Below, piece after piece: positions 1 to 5,657 of a DNA stretch of 6,395 nucleotides. The position numbers and the translations under genes were made by a program. The notes beneath the pieces are model-generated. The model saw only the letters and a list, made by a program, of their open reading frames with translations, did not search any database and was not told the DNA's origin. Source of the stretch: an uncultured Pseudomonadota bacterium (lineage in GTDB: Bacteria > Myxococcota > UBA796). Position 1 is the stretch's first letter. The number at the start of each line of letters is the position of its first letter. The stretch spans positions 1-6,395 of the forward strand of contig CAJWHX010000206.1 in assembly GCA_913040875.1 (NCBI GenBank). The letters are read 5' to 3'.

Positions 1-376
1 CCGCACCACCGGTGGTGACAGGTATATTCAATCTCTCCTGCAAAGCTGTCCCTCGGCCGCCAACCACAGCACACAACGATCCAAGTCCAACAACGTCGAC
101 TGCTGGTCCTGTTCGTTCTGCAACCTTGACAGCACGATGCATCAATCTCACGGCTCGTTCTTGGTCGCTCAACAAATCTTCCGGGGTCAAAGGTACTGCG
201 ACTACGTCACCTTGAACAGACTGATGGACTGGAGACTCTGGCAATGAAAAGGAGCATATATGACTAACATCTCTTGGATCTGTACCATCTCTATGATCCA
301 AGCCAAGCCCAACTTTACCACCTCGAACACCAATGATTTGACGGTGACCTTTGCTGAGTGCATGAACGATGAACAA
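1..376 (-). CDS. Acyl-ACP/thioester reductase-like (AAR-type) protein, 3' end missing, TTG start
   Basis: This minus-strand frame is open from just after the ACP stop to the left window edge, about 125 residues, with no ATG or GTG near its beginning. Translation gives FIVHALSKGHRQIIGVRGGK near the start, then VVAVPLTPEDLLSDQERAV, then VDVVGLGSLCAVVGGRGTAL followed by IPVTTGG. From memory, an FxFIVH-like N-terminus, an IVGLGS core strand and a VTTG motif leading into a Rossmann domain characterise proteins related to the fatty-aldehyde-forming acyl-ACP reductase. The NAD(P)-binding part lies outside the window. The likely start is TTG at 376, 4 nt after the ACP stop, with no clear ribosome binding site; CTG at 388, giving MPRFLFIVH, is an alternative overlapping the ACP by 8 bp. 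An in-frame TAA within the ACP gene rules out starts much further upstream. Its role would be reductive release or modification of the ACP-bound chain (inference). Confidence 0.68.
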   Translation of the reverse strand, partial: MFIVHALSKGHRQIIGVRGGKVGLGLDHRDGTDPRDVSHICSFSLPESPVHQSVQGDVVAVPLTPEDLLSDQERAVRLMHRAVKVAERTGPAVDVVGLGSLCAVVGGRGTALQERLNIPVTTGGA

Positions 377-380
377 AAAC

Positions 381-809
381 CTAGGCAGACGATTTCTCAG
401 CCAATAGTTTTACAACAAGATTATAGAAGGTTCCCACTCGGAACAAATTCGGAATGTCCGTGGGTTTCAATCCGGGAACGAATTCTCCACTGGGTACTTC
501 TGGCATCGCCTCTTTCAACGCTTCTAAGGCATCTAGAGTCAAGGTACCATCTGCTTGAAGCCCTTCACCTTCCGTTCCTTCACGCGCTGCTTTTTCAATG
601 CCGCCTCTTGGAATCTTGATCTGAAAGTTTTTTTCCAACTGAAAGGCTATATCCAAGAAGTCAATGCTCTCCGCCTCTAATTCTGAGATTACCTTAGATG
701 AAAACTCAACTTCTTCAGGGTCTAGTTCCAGGGCGTCTTGAAAGACTTCATGCACCACAGTCCAAACTTTTGCATCCAAATTGTCATCAATATGTGCAGC
801 CAAATGCAT
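381..809 (-). CDS. Acyl carrier protein with long C-terminal extension
   Basis: A 142-residue carrier protein, against about 80 for a housekeeping ACP. The four-helix ACP core spans roughly residues 10-68. The phosphopantetheine attachment site is Ser48 in LEAESIDFLDIAFQLEKNF, where the usual DSL is ESI, followed by the FQIKIP end of the recognition helix. The SIDFLDI..LEK.F.IKIP pattern is like that of specialised ACPs such as AcpXL, used for very-long-chain acyl groups in lipid A. The extra 70 residues (from RGG at 68) contain a charged Gly/Glu-rich stretch, a helix-like segment TLDALEALKEAMP, and a conserved-looking end with IPNLFRVGTFYNLVVKLL. It sits just after the KS/KS-like pair and just before the AAR-like gene, so it is probably the chain carrier for this operon. 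The extension may dock dedicated partners (inference). It must be activated by a phosphopantetheinyl transferase not present here. Confidence 0.9.
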   Translation of the reverse strand: MHLAAHIDDNLDAKVWTVVHEVFQDALELDPEEVEFSSKVISELEAESIDFLDIAFQLEKNFQIKIPRGGIEKAAREGTEGEGLQADGTLTLDALEALKEAMPEVPSGEFVPGLKPTDIPNLFRVGTFYNLVVKLLAEKSSA

Positions 810-814
810 AGTAT

Positions 815-820
815 TCCTCT
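815..820 (-). promoter_or_regulatory. Ribosome binding site of the ACP gene
   Basis: AGAGGA lies 5 nt before the ATG at 809, a strong site. This fits the high expression usually needed for carrier proteins and supports the chosen start. Confidence 0.75.
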
Positions 821-824
821 ATCA

Positions 825-851
825 ATAGGTTGTATACGTTCTCTAACCTAT
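825..851 (-). promoter_or_regulatory. Short inverted repeat between the KS-like gene and the ACP gene
   Basis: A perfect 7-bp stem (ATAGGTT / AACCTAT) with a 13-nt loop begins two bases after the KS-like stop codon and ends before the ACP ribosome binding site. No T-run follows, so it is not a rho-independent terminator. It could act as an mRNA processing or stabilising hairpin that raises ACP expression relative to the enzymes, or it may be chance. Confidence 0.35.
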
Positions 852-852
852 C

Positions 853-1629
853 TCATTCCAGTTGTTTGCCAAATTCATGTAAAGCCATCCCAACAGGAAT
901 TGTTGCCGCACCCAACAACCCAAACGGTCTAGCCAGGGACTCATATACCGTTCTATCCAACACCATTGTTGAAGCGGCGGGCTTGAGGATAAAAAATGCC
1001 GCCCCCTCTGAACCTTCTGCACCCAAAACGTCTGTCGCCGCAGTCAAGTCATCCGACCCACCGACGATTACGATATCAGCTCGCCCGTCAACGAGTGCTT
1101 GAGCCCCTTCCAAAATGGCATTCCAGCCACCGTCTACGCCCATCGCGTAGCTCATGTTGTGACCTTGAGCATTGTGATAAGCCGATGAGAACCCCAAAAC
1201 GTTATTGCTCAGACCACGGACCAACCAAAGCGGATGAATTTGAGATATTCCCTTCTCGCCAAAATCTTGGAGGGAAAAGGTACCGGACTCAAATGCTACG
1301 TTGATGGCATCGGTTAAATCGTCGTGCCTCCCAACCTGAGGACTCGCGCCAACATACATCCCCCGCCTAGAGGGTTGAATGTTATCCCAGTCTGAACACT
1401 GTCCTACCGCCGAAGCAATCGATGCCACACCAAGACGCACAGCCTGTGTCATCAGTTTCAGACTTTTGCGGTCTGGAACCATTGAACGCGCTTTAAAATT
1501 GGGAACCATACCAGTGCATGCCGGTTGACTTAACGCTTTATTGTTGTGACCGGAAGGGCACAACAATGAGAGTGCAGAGATTTGAATTGGCAGCTCAACA
1601 ACGGTTGGGAGACCTTGAGTATGTTCCAT
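853..1629 (-). CDS. Short KS-like protein, active-site Cys replaced (second CLF-like partner)
   Basis: A 258-residue protein related to the N-terminal half of ketosynthases. KS-like segments are KSLKLMTQAVRLGVASI (55-71), a core-strand MYVGAS (91-96), SNNVLGFSSAYHNAQGHN (141-158) and RADIVIVGGSDD (183-194). Counting back 18 residues from ADIVIVGG places the nucleophile position at Val165 (AMGVDGGWNAI), so condensing activity is not expected. Both catalytic His residues and the whole C-terminal KS domain are missing. The N-terminus (MEHTQGLPTVVELPIQISALS) is less KS-like than in the other short protein of this window. It directly follows an active KS and precedes the ACP, which points to a heterodimer subunit that shapes chain length or starter choice (inference from chain-length-factor and aryl-polyene systems). 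An open frame with its own strong ribosome binding site argues against a pseudogene. Confidence 0.86.
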   Translation of the reverse strand: MEHTQGLPTVVELPIQISALSLLCPSGHNNKALSQPACTGMVPNFKARSMVPDRKSLKLMTQAVRLGVASIASAVGQCSDWDNIQPSRRGMYVGASPQVGRHDDLTDAINVAFESGTFSLQDFGEKGISQIHPLWLVRGLSNNVLGFSSAYHNAQGHNMSYAMGVDGGWNAILEGAQALVDGRADIVIVGGSDDLTAATDVLGAEGSEGAAFFILKPAASTMVLDRTVYESLARPFGLLGAATIPVGMALHEFGKQLE

Positions 1630-1634
1630 GAATA

Positions 1635-1639
1635 CTCCT
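1635..1639 (-). promoter_or_regulatory. Ribosome binding site that fixes the start of the second KS-like gene
   Basis: AGGAG overlaps the TAG stop of the upstream KS and lies 5 nt before the ATG at 1629. This favours 1629 over the in-frame ATG at 1821, which would give a 64-residue extension with no KS similarity lying wholly inside the upstream KS gene. Confidence 0.85.
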
Positions 1640-2873
1640 ACTGATTCGAATAATGATGAGAGGCGAATTGGGTCGTTGACAGCACTACAGAAGCATTCTG
1701 ACCACCAAAACCAAACGAATTGGACACAATTACATTGGGAGACACCAGGTTTGGTGTCGATAGATTCTGAGACGGACATTCTGGATCGAGAGACACAAGC
1801 CCTGTAGTTCCTGCCATCCAACCTTGATCAAGCATGCCCACACACGCTACAGCCTCAACTGCGCCTGCGGCTGCAATACAATGACCCACAGCCCCTTTTA
1901 TAGAAGACACCACCACACCATCTCCAAACAACCGATGGATAGCATGAGATTCAGCCACATCTCCCAAAGGGGTCCCTGTGCCGTGTGCATTCACATAATC
2001 AATATCTTTCGGAGACAATCGAGCATCTTTAAGCGCCCTTTTCATCGCCATTTCAGCACCCATCCCCTCCGGATGAGGGGCCGTAGGGTTCCAAGCATCC
2101 ATACTGGATCCAGCCCCTAACACTTCTGCCAATATGGGGGCTCCCCGCGCCATCGCATGTTCATAAGACTCTAAGATCAACATACCGGCACCTTCACCAA
2201 GCATAAATCCATCCCGATCAGAATCAAATGGTCGACAGACATTGGGACTCAAAGCTCCCAGTACCAAAAAGGACAACAGACCCATTGGATGATCCATAGA
2301 ATCGTGCCCACCAACAATAGCCACATCAACCTCGCCTCTACGAACAGACCAGAAACCTGCCGCAATTGCCTGAGATGCTGCCGCGCAAGCCGAAAAGTTG
2401 CTCCCCGACCGGCAAGCACCCACTGACTCGGATAGCAACTTCCCAAAATGATGGGGCATATGACGTTTGGGTGCAGCCAACGTATTGCGAAGATCTTGAG
2501 CCATGGAGGCTCTGTCAAAAGCATCCTCTACGATGTGCCCAAACAAATCCTGGTTCATTTCATGTGGTGTAATCGAAGACAATCCTGTTCCTACAAAGAC
2601 AGCGACCCTATCCTTTGAATGTGAACGTCTAGACCATTGCGCTTCCGACAACGCAATGTCAGCACATTTCCACCCCAGTACACTTTTGCGATCGTCAACG
2701 AAGTCTGACATGTCTGGAAGATCTTCCAGATACCGCCCAATCAGCGATATGGGCAGTGTATACCCACTGGGCACCCCTAAACACTCGTTGCGCTTCAATG
2801 CTCTCATGAGTGCTTCACGACCAGTTCCTGCTGCGCACAAAGATTCTGCCGCGGTGACCACCACTCGCCTCAT
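1638..2873 (-). CDS. Beta-ketoacyl-ACP synthase (KS, FabF-like), complete
   Basis: A full-length ketosynthase of 411 residues, the usual size. It should catalyse decarboxylative condensation of malonyl-ACP with an acyl-thioester in the cytosol. The catalytic triad is intact: Cys163 in FSACAAASQAI, His297 in NAHGTGTPLGD and His331 in GAVGHCIAAAG, with the structural Lys326 in SSIKG. Other landmarks are RPFDSDRDGF (214-223), GEGAGM (226-231) and SNSFGFGGQN (384-393). The N-terminus (MRRVVVTAAESLCAAG) departs from the common GLGVVTPxG pattern, a minor oddity that may mean a specialised subfamily. It is paralogous to the KS at the right edge. It starts in the kinase stop codon and is followed after 8 bp by a Cys-less KS-like gene, so it probably works as a heterodimer with that product. 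Whether it is fatty-acid or polyketide type cannot be decided from sequence alone. Confidence 0.97.
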   Translation of the reverse strand: MRRVVVTAAESLCAAGTGREALMRALKRNECLGVPSGYTLPISLIGRYLEDLPDMSDFVDDRKSVLGWKCADIALSEAQWSRRSHSKDRVAVFVGTGLSSITPHEMNQDLFGHIVEDAFDRASMAQDLRNTLAAPKRHMPHHFGKLLSESVGACRSGSNFSACAAASQAIAAGFWSVRRGEVDVAIVGGHDSMDHPMGLLSFLVLGALSPNVCRPFDSDRDGFMLGEGAGMLILESYEHAMARGAPILAEVLGAGSSMDAWNPTAPHPEGMGAEMAMKRALKDARLSPKDIDYVNAHGTGTPLGDVAESHAIHRLFGDGVVVSSIKGAVGHCIAAAGAVEAVACVGMLDQGWMAGTTGLVSLDPECPSQNLSTPNLVSPNVIVSNSFGFGGQNASVVLSTTQFASHHYSNQ

Positions 2874-4687
2874 TCATCGCTCCCGTTGAATACACAGGTG
2901 TCAGAATGATTTTCAAAGCATGTATACAACCCCTCTTGGACATCCGATACAGTTCTTCTGAAAACTTGTCTATCTGGCGTTCGAACTTCAACAAAACAAT
3001 CTTTACCCACCACATCGCTCAATGTCACAATCTCAGTTCCGCGCTCCTGTATCGAGCCGCATTTAACCTTAATCCGCTTACTATCAATCGGTGTCTGGAA
3101 ACGTGTTCCATCCCAAGTGCTGCTGGGAGCATCCAATTCTGGCTCTTCCTTGGTCTCAACTGCAGTGGGGACAACCGGTGGCGCATTTTCGGTTCCGCCA
3201 AAAAATAAGACCACACTTAAAATCCCAGTAAACAGAAGTGCCGCTCCACCCAAAAATAATACCAGCAACATTTTGGTGCTCATACCATCCATATCGGACT
3301 CTACAATGGGTGCCATTGCTTGAGGTCGAACATCCACAGACGACATCGATTGAGTTGGACCATCCATATCAAGCATTTCCATAGAAGAACTCGGCGTACT
3401 GTTTGAGCCTGTGCCAGTAGAATTTTGCACCCTATTCTTAGGAGACGTTTGAGTTGATGGCATTGGAGGCGGTTCTGCTATGGGGGGCGGTATTGCAACA
3501 GCAGAAGCCCCTTTTGTAAACTCCGGTTCTGAAATTGCAGTGCTCTCAAACGAATACTCACTGGGCGATTCAGTTTGATTGATTTCCACCACCGCTTCAG
3601 GGTTCAGATCCAGTGATGCTTCAACCAAATCCGCAACAGCACCTCTGCGCATGATCGCCGTATCAACATCTTCGTCATCAATGTGAACGGGTCTTTCAAA
3701 GACCTCGGTATCCTCACTCAGCAACGCTCCTTGTAACGTTCCATCAACCGAACCACGATTCAAACGTTGTTGAAAATAAGGGATTGCCTTTTGAGACCAC
3801 TGTACGGAACTTACCCCTGAAATCGAATCAGCCATCCTTCGAGCTCGATTCGCAAACTCATAAGCCATCGGACGTTGAGCCGCATCATACGCCATCCCAG
3901 ACGTCAACAAATCAGCCAACTCCTCTTTGACTTCCAAGCCAAGAGGCATCGGCCTTAGCAAATGCTGACAATACTTTTCCACTCGAAGCTGGTGTTGATC
4001 GGCAGACGGTGGTGCCTTACCAATCGGTTTCCCTGCCAACATTTCAAATAAAGTTACCGCCAATGAATACACGTCTGACGTTGGACCTTGAGGCTCAAAA
4101 AACAATCGTTCCGGCGCCATATATTCCATTGCGTCATACTGCATCTCACGCGTTGCGGACTCTCGCCCCCCAATTTCCGAGGCTGTCATTCCAAAGTCTA
4201 GCAATGAGATCTTTCCTTTTGGAGACACCATAATGTTGCTGGGCTTTAAATTGCCATGTAATATTCGCAGAGGCGCTCGACCTGCAGAGGGGGCTTGATT
4301 GAAGATTAGATCCAAACTCTCTGCTACATCTGCTATCAAACTAAGCGTTACTTTCAATGGTATGCGCTGCTTCATTTTACGCATACCTTGAACCAAACTT
4401 TTGAGATCTAGACCATCTACCCATTCCATCACGACCGCAACCCGACCGCGAATGGATGTCATTTCATAAATGGTTGGAATGGCTGAATGGTGCAAAGATT
4501 GCAGCAATGACAGTTCTTGTCTGAGCCACGTGACCGACTGCTTGTTTTCTTTCCAAGAATCTCGCAGAAGTTTTATCGCCACCTCTCGCACAGGATCCCC
4601 ATTTTGCATCTCATGACAGCGATACATGTCTGACAGAGATGTCTTCGAAAGAGGACTGACAAATTCGTATTGACGCTTACTGCTCAC
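2870..4687 (-). CDS. Membrane-anchored Ser/Thr kinase-like protein, probable pseudokinase
   Basis: A 605-residue protein. Kinase fold about 7-285: VAIK with Lys39, helix-C Glu58, DFG at 164-166, APE at 191-193, Asp205 in SDVYSL, and QRP at 271-273. Two key elements deviate. The ATP-loop region (SPLSKTSLSDMY, 11-22) lacks the GxGxxG glycines, and the HRD motif is HGN (144-146), so the catalytic Asp is Asn146. The metal-binding Asn151 and DFG Asp164 remain, so it may bind nucleotide yet be weakly active or inactive. Next come an acidic then Ser/Pro-rich linker (about 320-470), one membrane helix (473-496, after TKM), and a roughly 109-residue C-terminal domain with four Cys (543, 564, 590, 598), presumably periplasmic. 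The GTG start follows a good ribosome binding site with an in-frame stop just upstream. The gene ends in an ATGA overlap with the next KS, so it is translationally linked to the biosynthetic genes. Its role as pathway sensor or scaffold is inferred. Confidence 0.93.
   Translation of the reverse strand: MSSKRQYEFVSPLSKTSLSDMYRCHEMQNGDPVREVAIKLLRDSWKENKQSVTWLRQELSLLQSLHHSAIPTIYEMTSIRGRVAVVMEWVDGLDLKSLVQGMRKMKQRIPLKVTLSLIADVAESLDLIFNQAPSAGRAPLRILHGNLKPSNIMVSPKGKISLLDFGMTASEIGGRESATREMQYDAMEYMAPERLFFEPQGPTSDVYSLAVTLFEMLAGKPIGKAPPSADQHQLRVEKYCQHLLRPMPLGLEVKEELADLLTSGMAYDAAQRPMAYEFANRARRMADSISGVSSVQWSQKAIPYFQQRLNRGSVDGTLQGALLSEDTEVFERPVHIDDEDVDTAIMRRGAVADLVEASLDLNPEAVVEINQTESPSEYSFESTAISEPEFTKGASAVAIPPPIAEPPPMPSTQTSPKNRVQNSTGTGSNSTPSSSMEMLDMDGPTQSMSSVDVRPQAMAPIVESDMDGMSTKMLLVLFLGGAALLFTGILSVVLFFGGTENAPPVVPTAVETKEEPELDAPSSTWDGTRFQTPIDSKRIKVKCGSIQERGTEIVTLSDVVGKDCFVEVRTPDRQVFRRTVSDVQEGLYTCFENHSDTCVFNGSDE
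2880..2884 (-). promoter_or_regulatory. Ribosome binding site for the second KS inside the kinase 3' end
   Basis: GGGAG lies 6 nt before the ATG at 2873, within the last codons of the kinase gene. The ATG shares bases with the kinase TGA (ATGA, 4-bp overlap), an arrangement typical of translational coupling. Confidence 0.65.
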
Positions 4688-4763
4688 TTGGATTCACCTT
4701 ATCTTGGACTCACGCTGGATCATTTGTCAATACTCTGTTTTGTTACTCAATTGATAAAGATAT
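4688..4763. other. 76-bp gap before the kinase gene, the longest intergenic stretch
   Basis: This is the only sizeable break in an otherwise tightly packed operon. On the minus strand it is AT-rich and holds a perfect -35-like TTGACA (4730-4725), but no convincing -10 hexamer 16-18 nt downstream; the nearest AT-rich hexamer, AAGATA, is 19 nt away and merges with the ribosome binding site. An 8-bp palindrome TCAATTGA sits at 4747-4754. There is no hairpin followed by a T-run, so I see no terminator. A secondary promoter for the kinase and downstream genes is possible but not demonstrated. Confidence 0.35.
4694..4700 (-). promoter_or_regulatory. Ribosome binding site fixing the GTG start of the kinase gene
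   Basis: AAGGTGA lies 6 nt before the GTG at 4687. The TGA inside this motif (4696-4694) is in frame with the kinase and rules out any start further upstream, so the rare GTG start is well determined. Confidence 0.8.
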
Positions 4764-5657
4764 CTACACTGCTGCGGAGATTCGCAGACCGTTCCATGAA
4801 ATTGTCCCACCTTCTAGAACCTCTCGTAACAAACTTAACTGAGGTTCCACCACTCCACAATAGCCGATTTGAGAACGCAATGTAGACTTAACACGTCTAA
4901 TGTCTTCACTCTCCGAGTTGTCATCGGAAAATGACTCCACTTCAATCCTTGCAATACCAGCACTCGTGGCTACAGATTCATCTTCTAGGAGCCAAGCAAC
5001 CGCCGCCTGCCCAGGAACACTTGAAATCCCCAAACGTTTAATATCTCTAGCCTGCCCCAAGTCAATCAGCGAATCCGCTGCACCAACCAAAATGCGATTT
5101 GCTCTATGTTCAGATATTGCCCAGACGCTCTCTACAAACGACTGCACACCCTCACCAGCCCAAGCCCCATTCTCACCGCACAGACCAAAATGAATAGAGA
5201 GATGACCCAAAATCAAGTTCGGCAATGTCTTTAGGGGAAGCAATGGTGGATACAACGATCGACCACGTGTAGCCAACGCTTCCTCTGAGAATGTCTTATC
5301 AATGGCACTCGCGATCAAAGCGGCTTCAGCCTCTCCTTCATCAGGTGGTTCACGACCGACAGAGAAGAACAATCCCGTCTCTATAGGATCTAGATTCTCT
5401 CCAACAGCATCCCAAATTTGACCCACGGCATCCATCGCAAGTCTAGCTGCCGGTGTCATCAATTTCGCTGCCTTACGTCGTTTTAAATACTGTCGAAATG
5501 TATGATTTGATGCAACCCCCGCCAAAGAGGACTCCATCCATTTGAGCGGCTCGTGAACAGACAATGCACTCGTCGAGTGTTCTATGCCTCTCTGGAAGGC
5601 TTCCAGACCACGACCAAATGGTGTGACCACTCCGACCTGCGTGATTACGACCGCCAT
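4764..5657 (-). CDS. Short KS-like protein, active-site Cys replaced (CLF-like partner)
   Basis: A 297-residue relative of the N-terminal half of a ketosynthase. The start MAVVITQVGVVTPFG is the typical KS N-terminus and supports the ATG at 5657, which lies inside the end of the upstream KS gene. Further KS landmarks are KLMTPAARLAMDAV (65-78), PNLILGHLSIHFGL (146-159) and the strand RILVGAADS (188-196). Counting back 18 residues from that strand, the spacing seen in true KSs, the nucleophile position is Ala167 (WAGEGVQSF), so it should not condense. The C-terminal KS domain with both catalytic His residues is absent; the protein ends about 75 residues after GQAAVAWLLEDE. Known parallels are chain-length factors and the short KS-like subunits of aryl-polyene clusters, which pair with an active KS. 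I infer that role with the preceding KS. A decayed KS copy is the alternative, but the intact frame argues against that. Confidence 0.85.
   Translation of the reverse strand: MAVVITQVGVVTPFGRGLEAFQRGIEHSTSALSVHEPLKWMESSLAGVASNHTFRQYLKRRKAAKLMTPAARLAMDAVGQIWDAVGENLDPIETGLFFSVGREPPDEGEAEAALIASAIDKTFSEEALATRGRSLYPPLLPLKTLPNLILGHLSIHFGLCGENGAWAGEGVQSFVESVWAISEHRANRILVGAADSLIDLGQARDIKRLGISSVPGQAAVAWLLEDESVATSAGIARIEVESFSDDNSESEDIRRVKSTLRSQIGYCGVVEPQLSLLREVLEGGTISWNGLRISAAV

Noticed and set aside
4..17. 14-bp perfect palindrome CACCACCGGTGGTG
   Set aside because: It falls in codons for the VTTGG motif of the AAR-like protein, where repeated ACC and GGT codons create the symmetry. There is no intergenic context for an operator.
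260..619. Plus-strand open frame of 119 codons
   Set aside because: It lies opposite the ACP and AAR-like frames, has a low-complexity Leu/His-rich end, no recognisable domain, and the wrong direction for the operon. It is a shadow frame, as are the other plus-strand open frames in the window.
1630..1821. N-terminal extension of the second KS-like gene to an ATG at 1821
   Set aside because: The extra 64 residues overlap the conserved 3' end of the KS gene in another frame and show no KS similarity. A strong AGGAG ribosome binding site sits 5 nt before the ATG at 1629.
2870..4687. Fully active Ser/Thr kinase
   Set aside because: It keeps several kinase motifs, but the HRD Asp is Asn and the ATP-loop glycines are missing, so plain kinase activity should not be assumed.
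4700..4730. Sigma-70-like promoter in front of the kinase gene
   Set aside because: The -35 TTGACA is perfect, but no -10 hexamer resembling TATAAT is found at 16-18 nt spacing, and a transcript starting there would have almost no leader. Kept only as a note on the gap.
4764..5657. Pseudogene or frameshifted remnant of a full KS
   Set aside because: The frame is uninterrupted, no C-terminal KS motifs (HGTxTP, GH, GFGG) appear downstream in any frame before the kinase gene, and a second protein of the same truncated type occurs in the operon.
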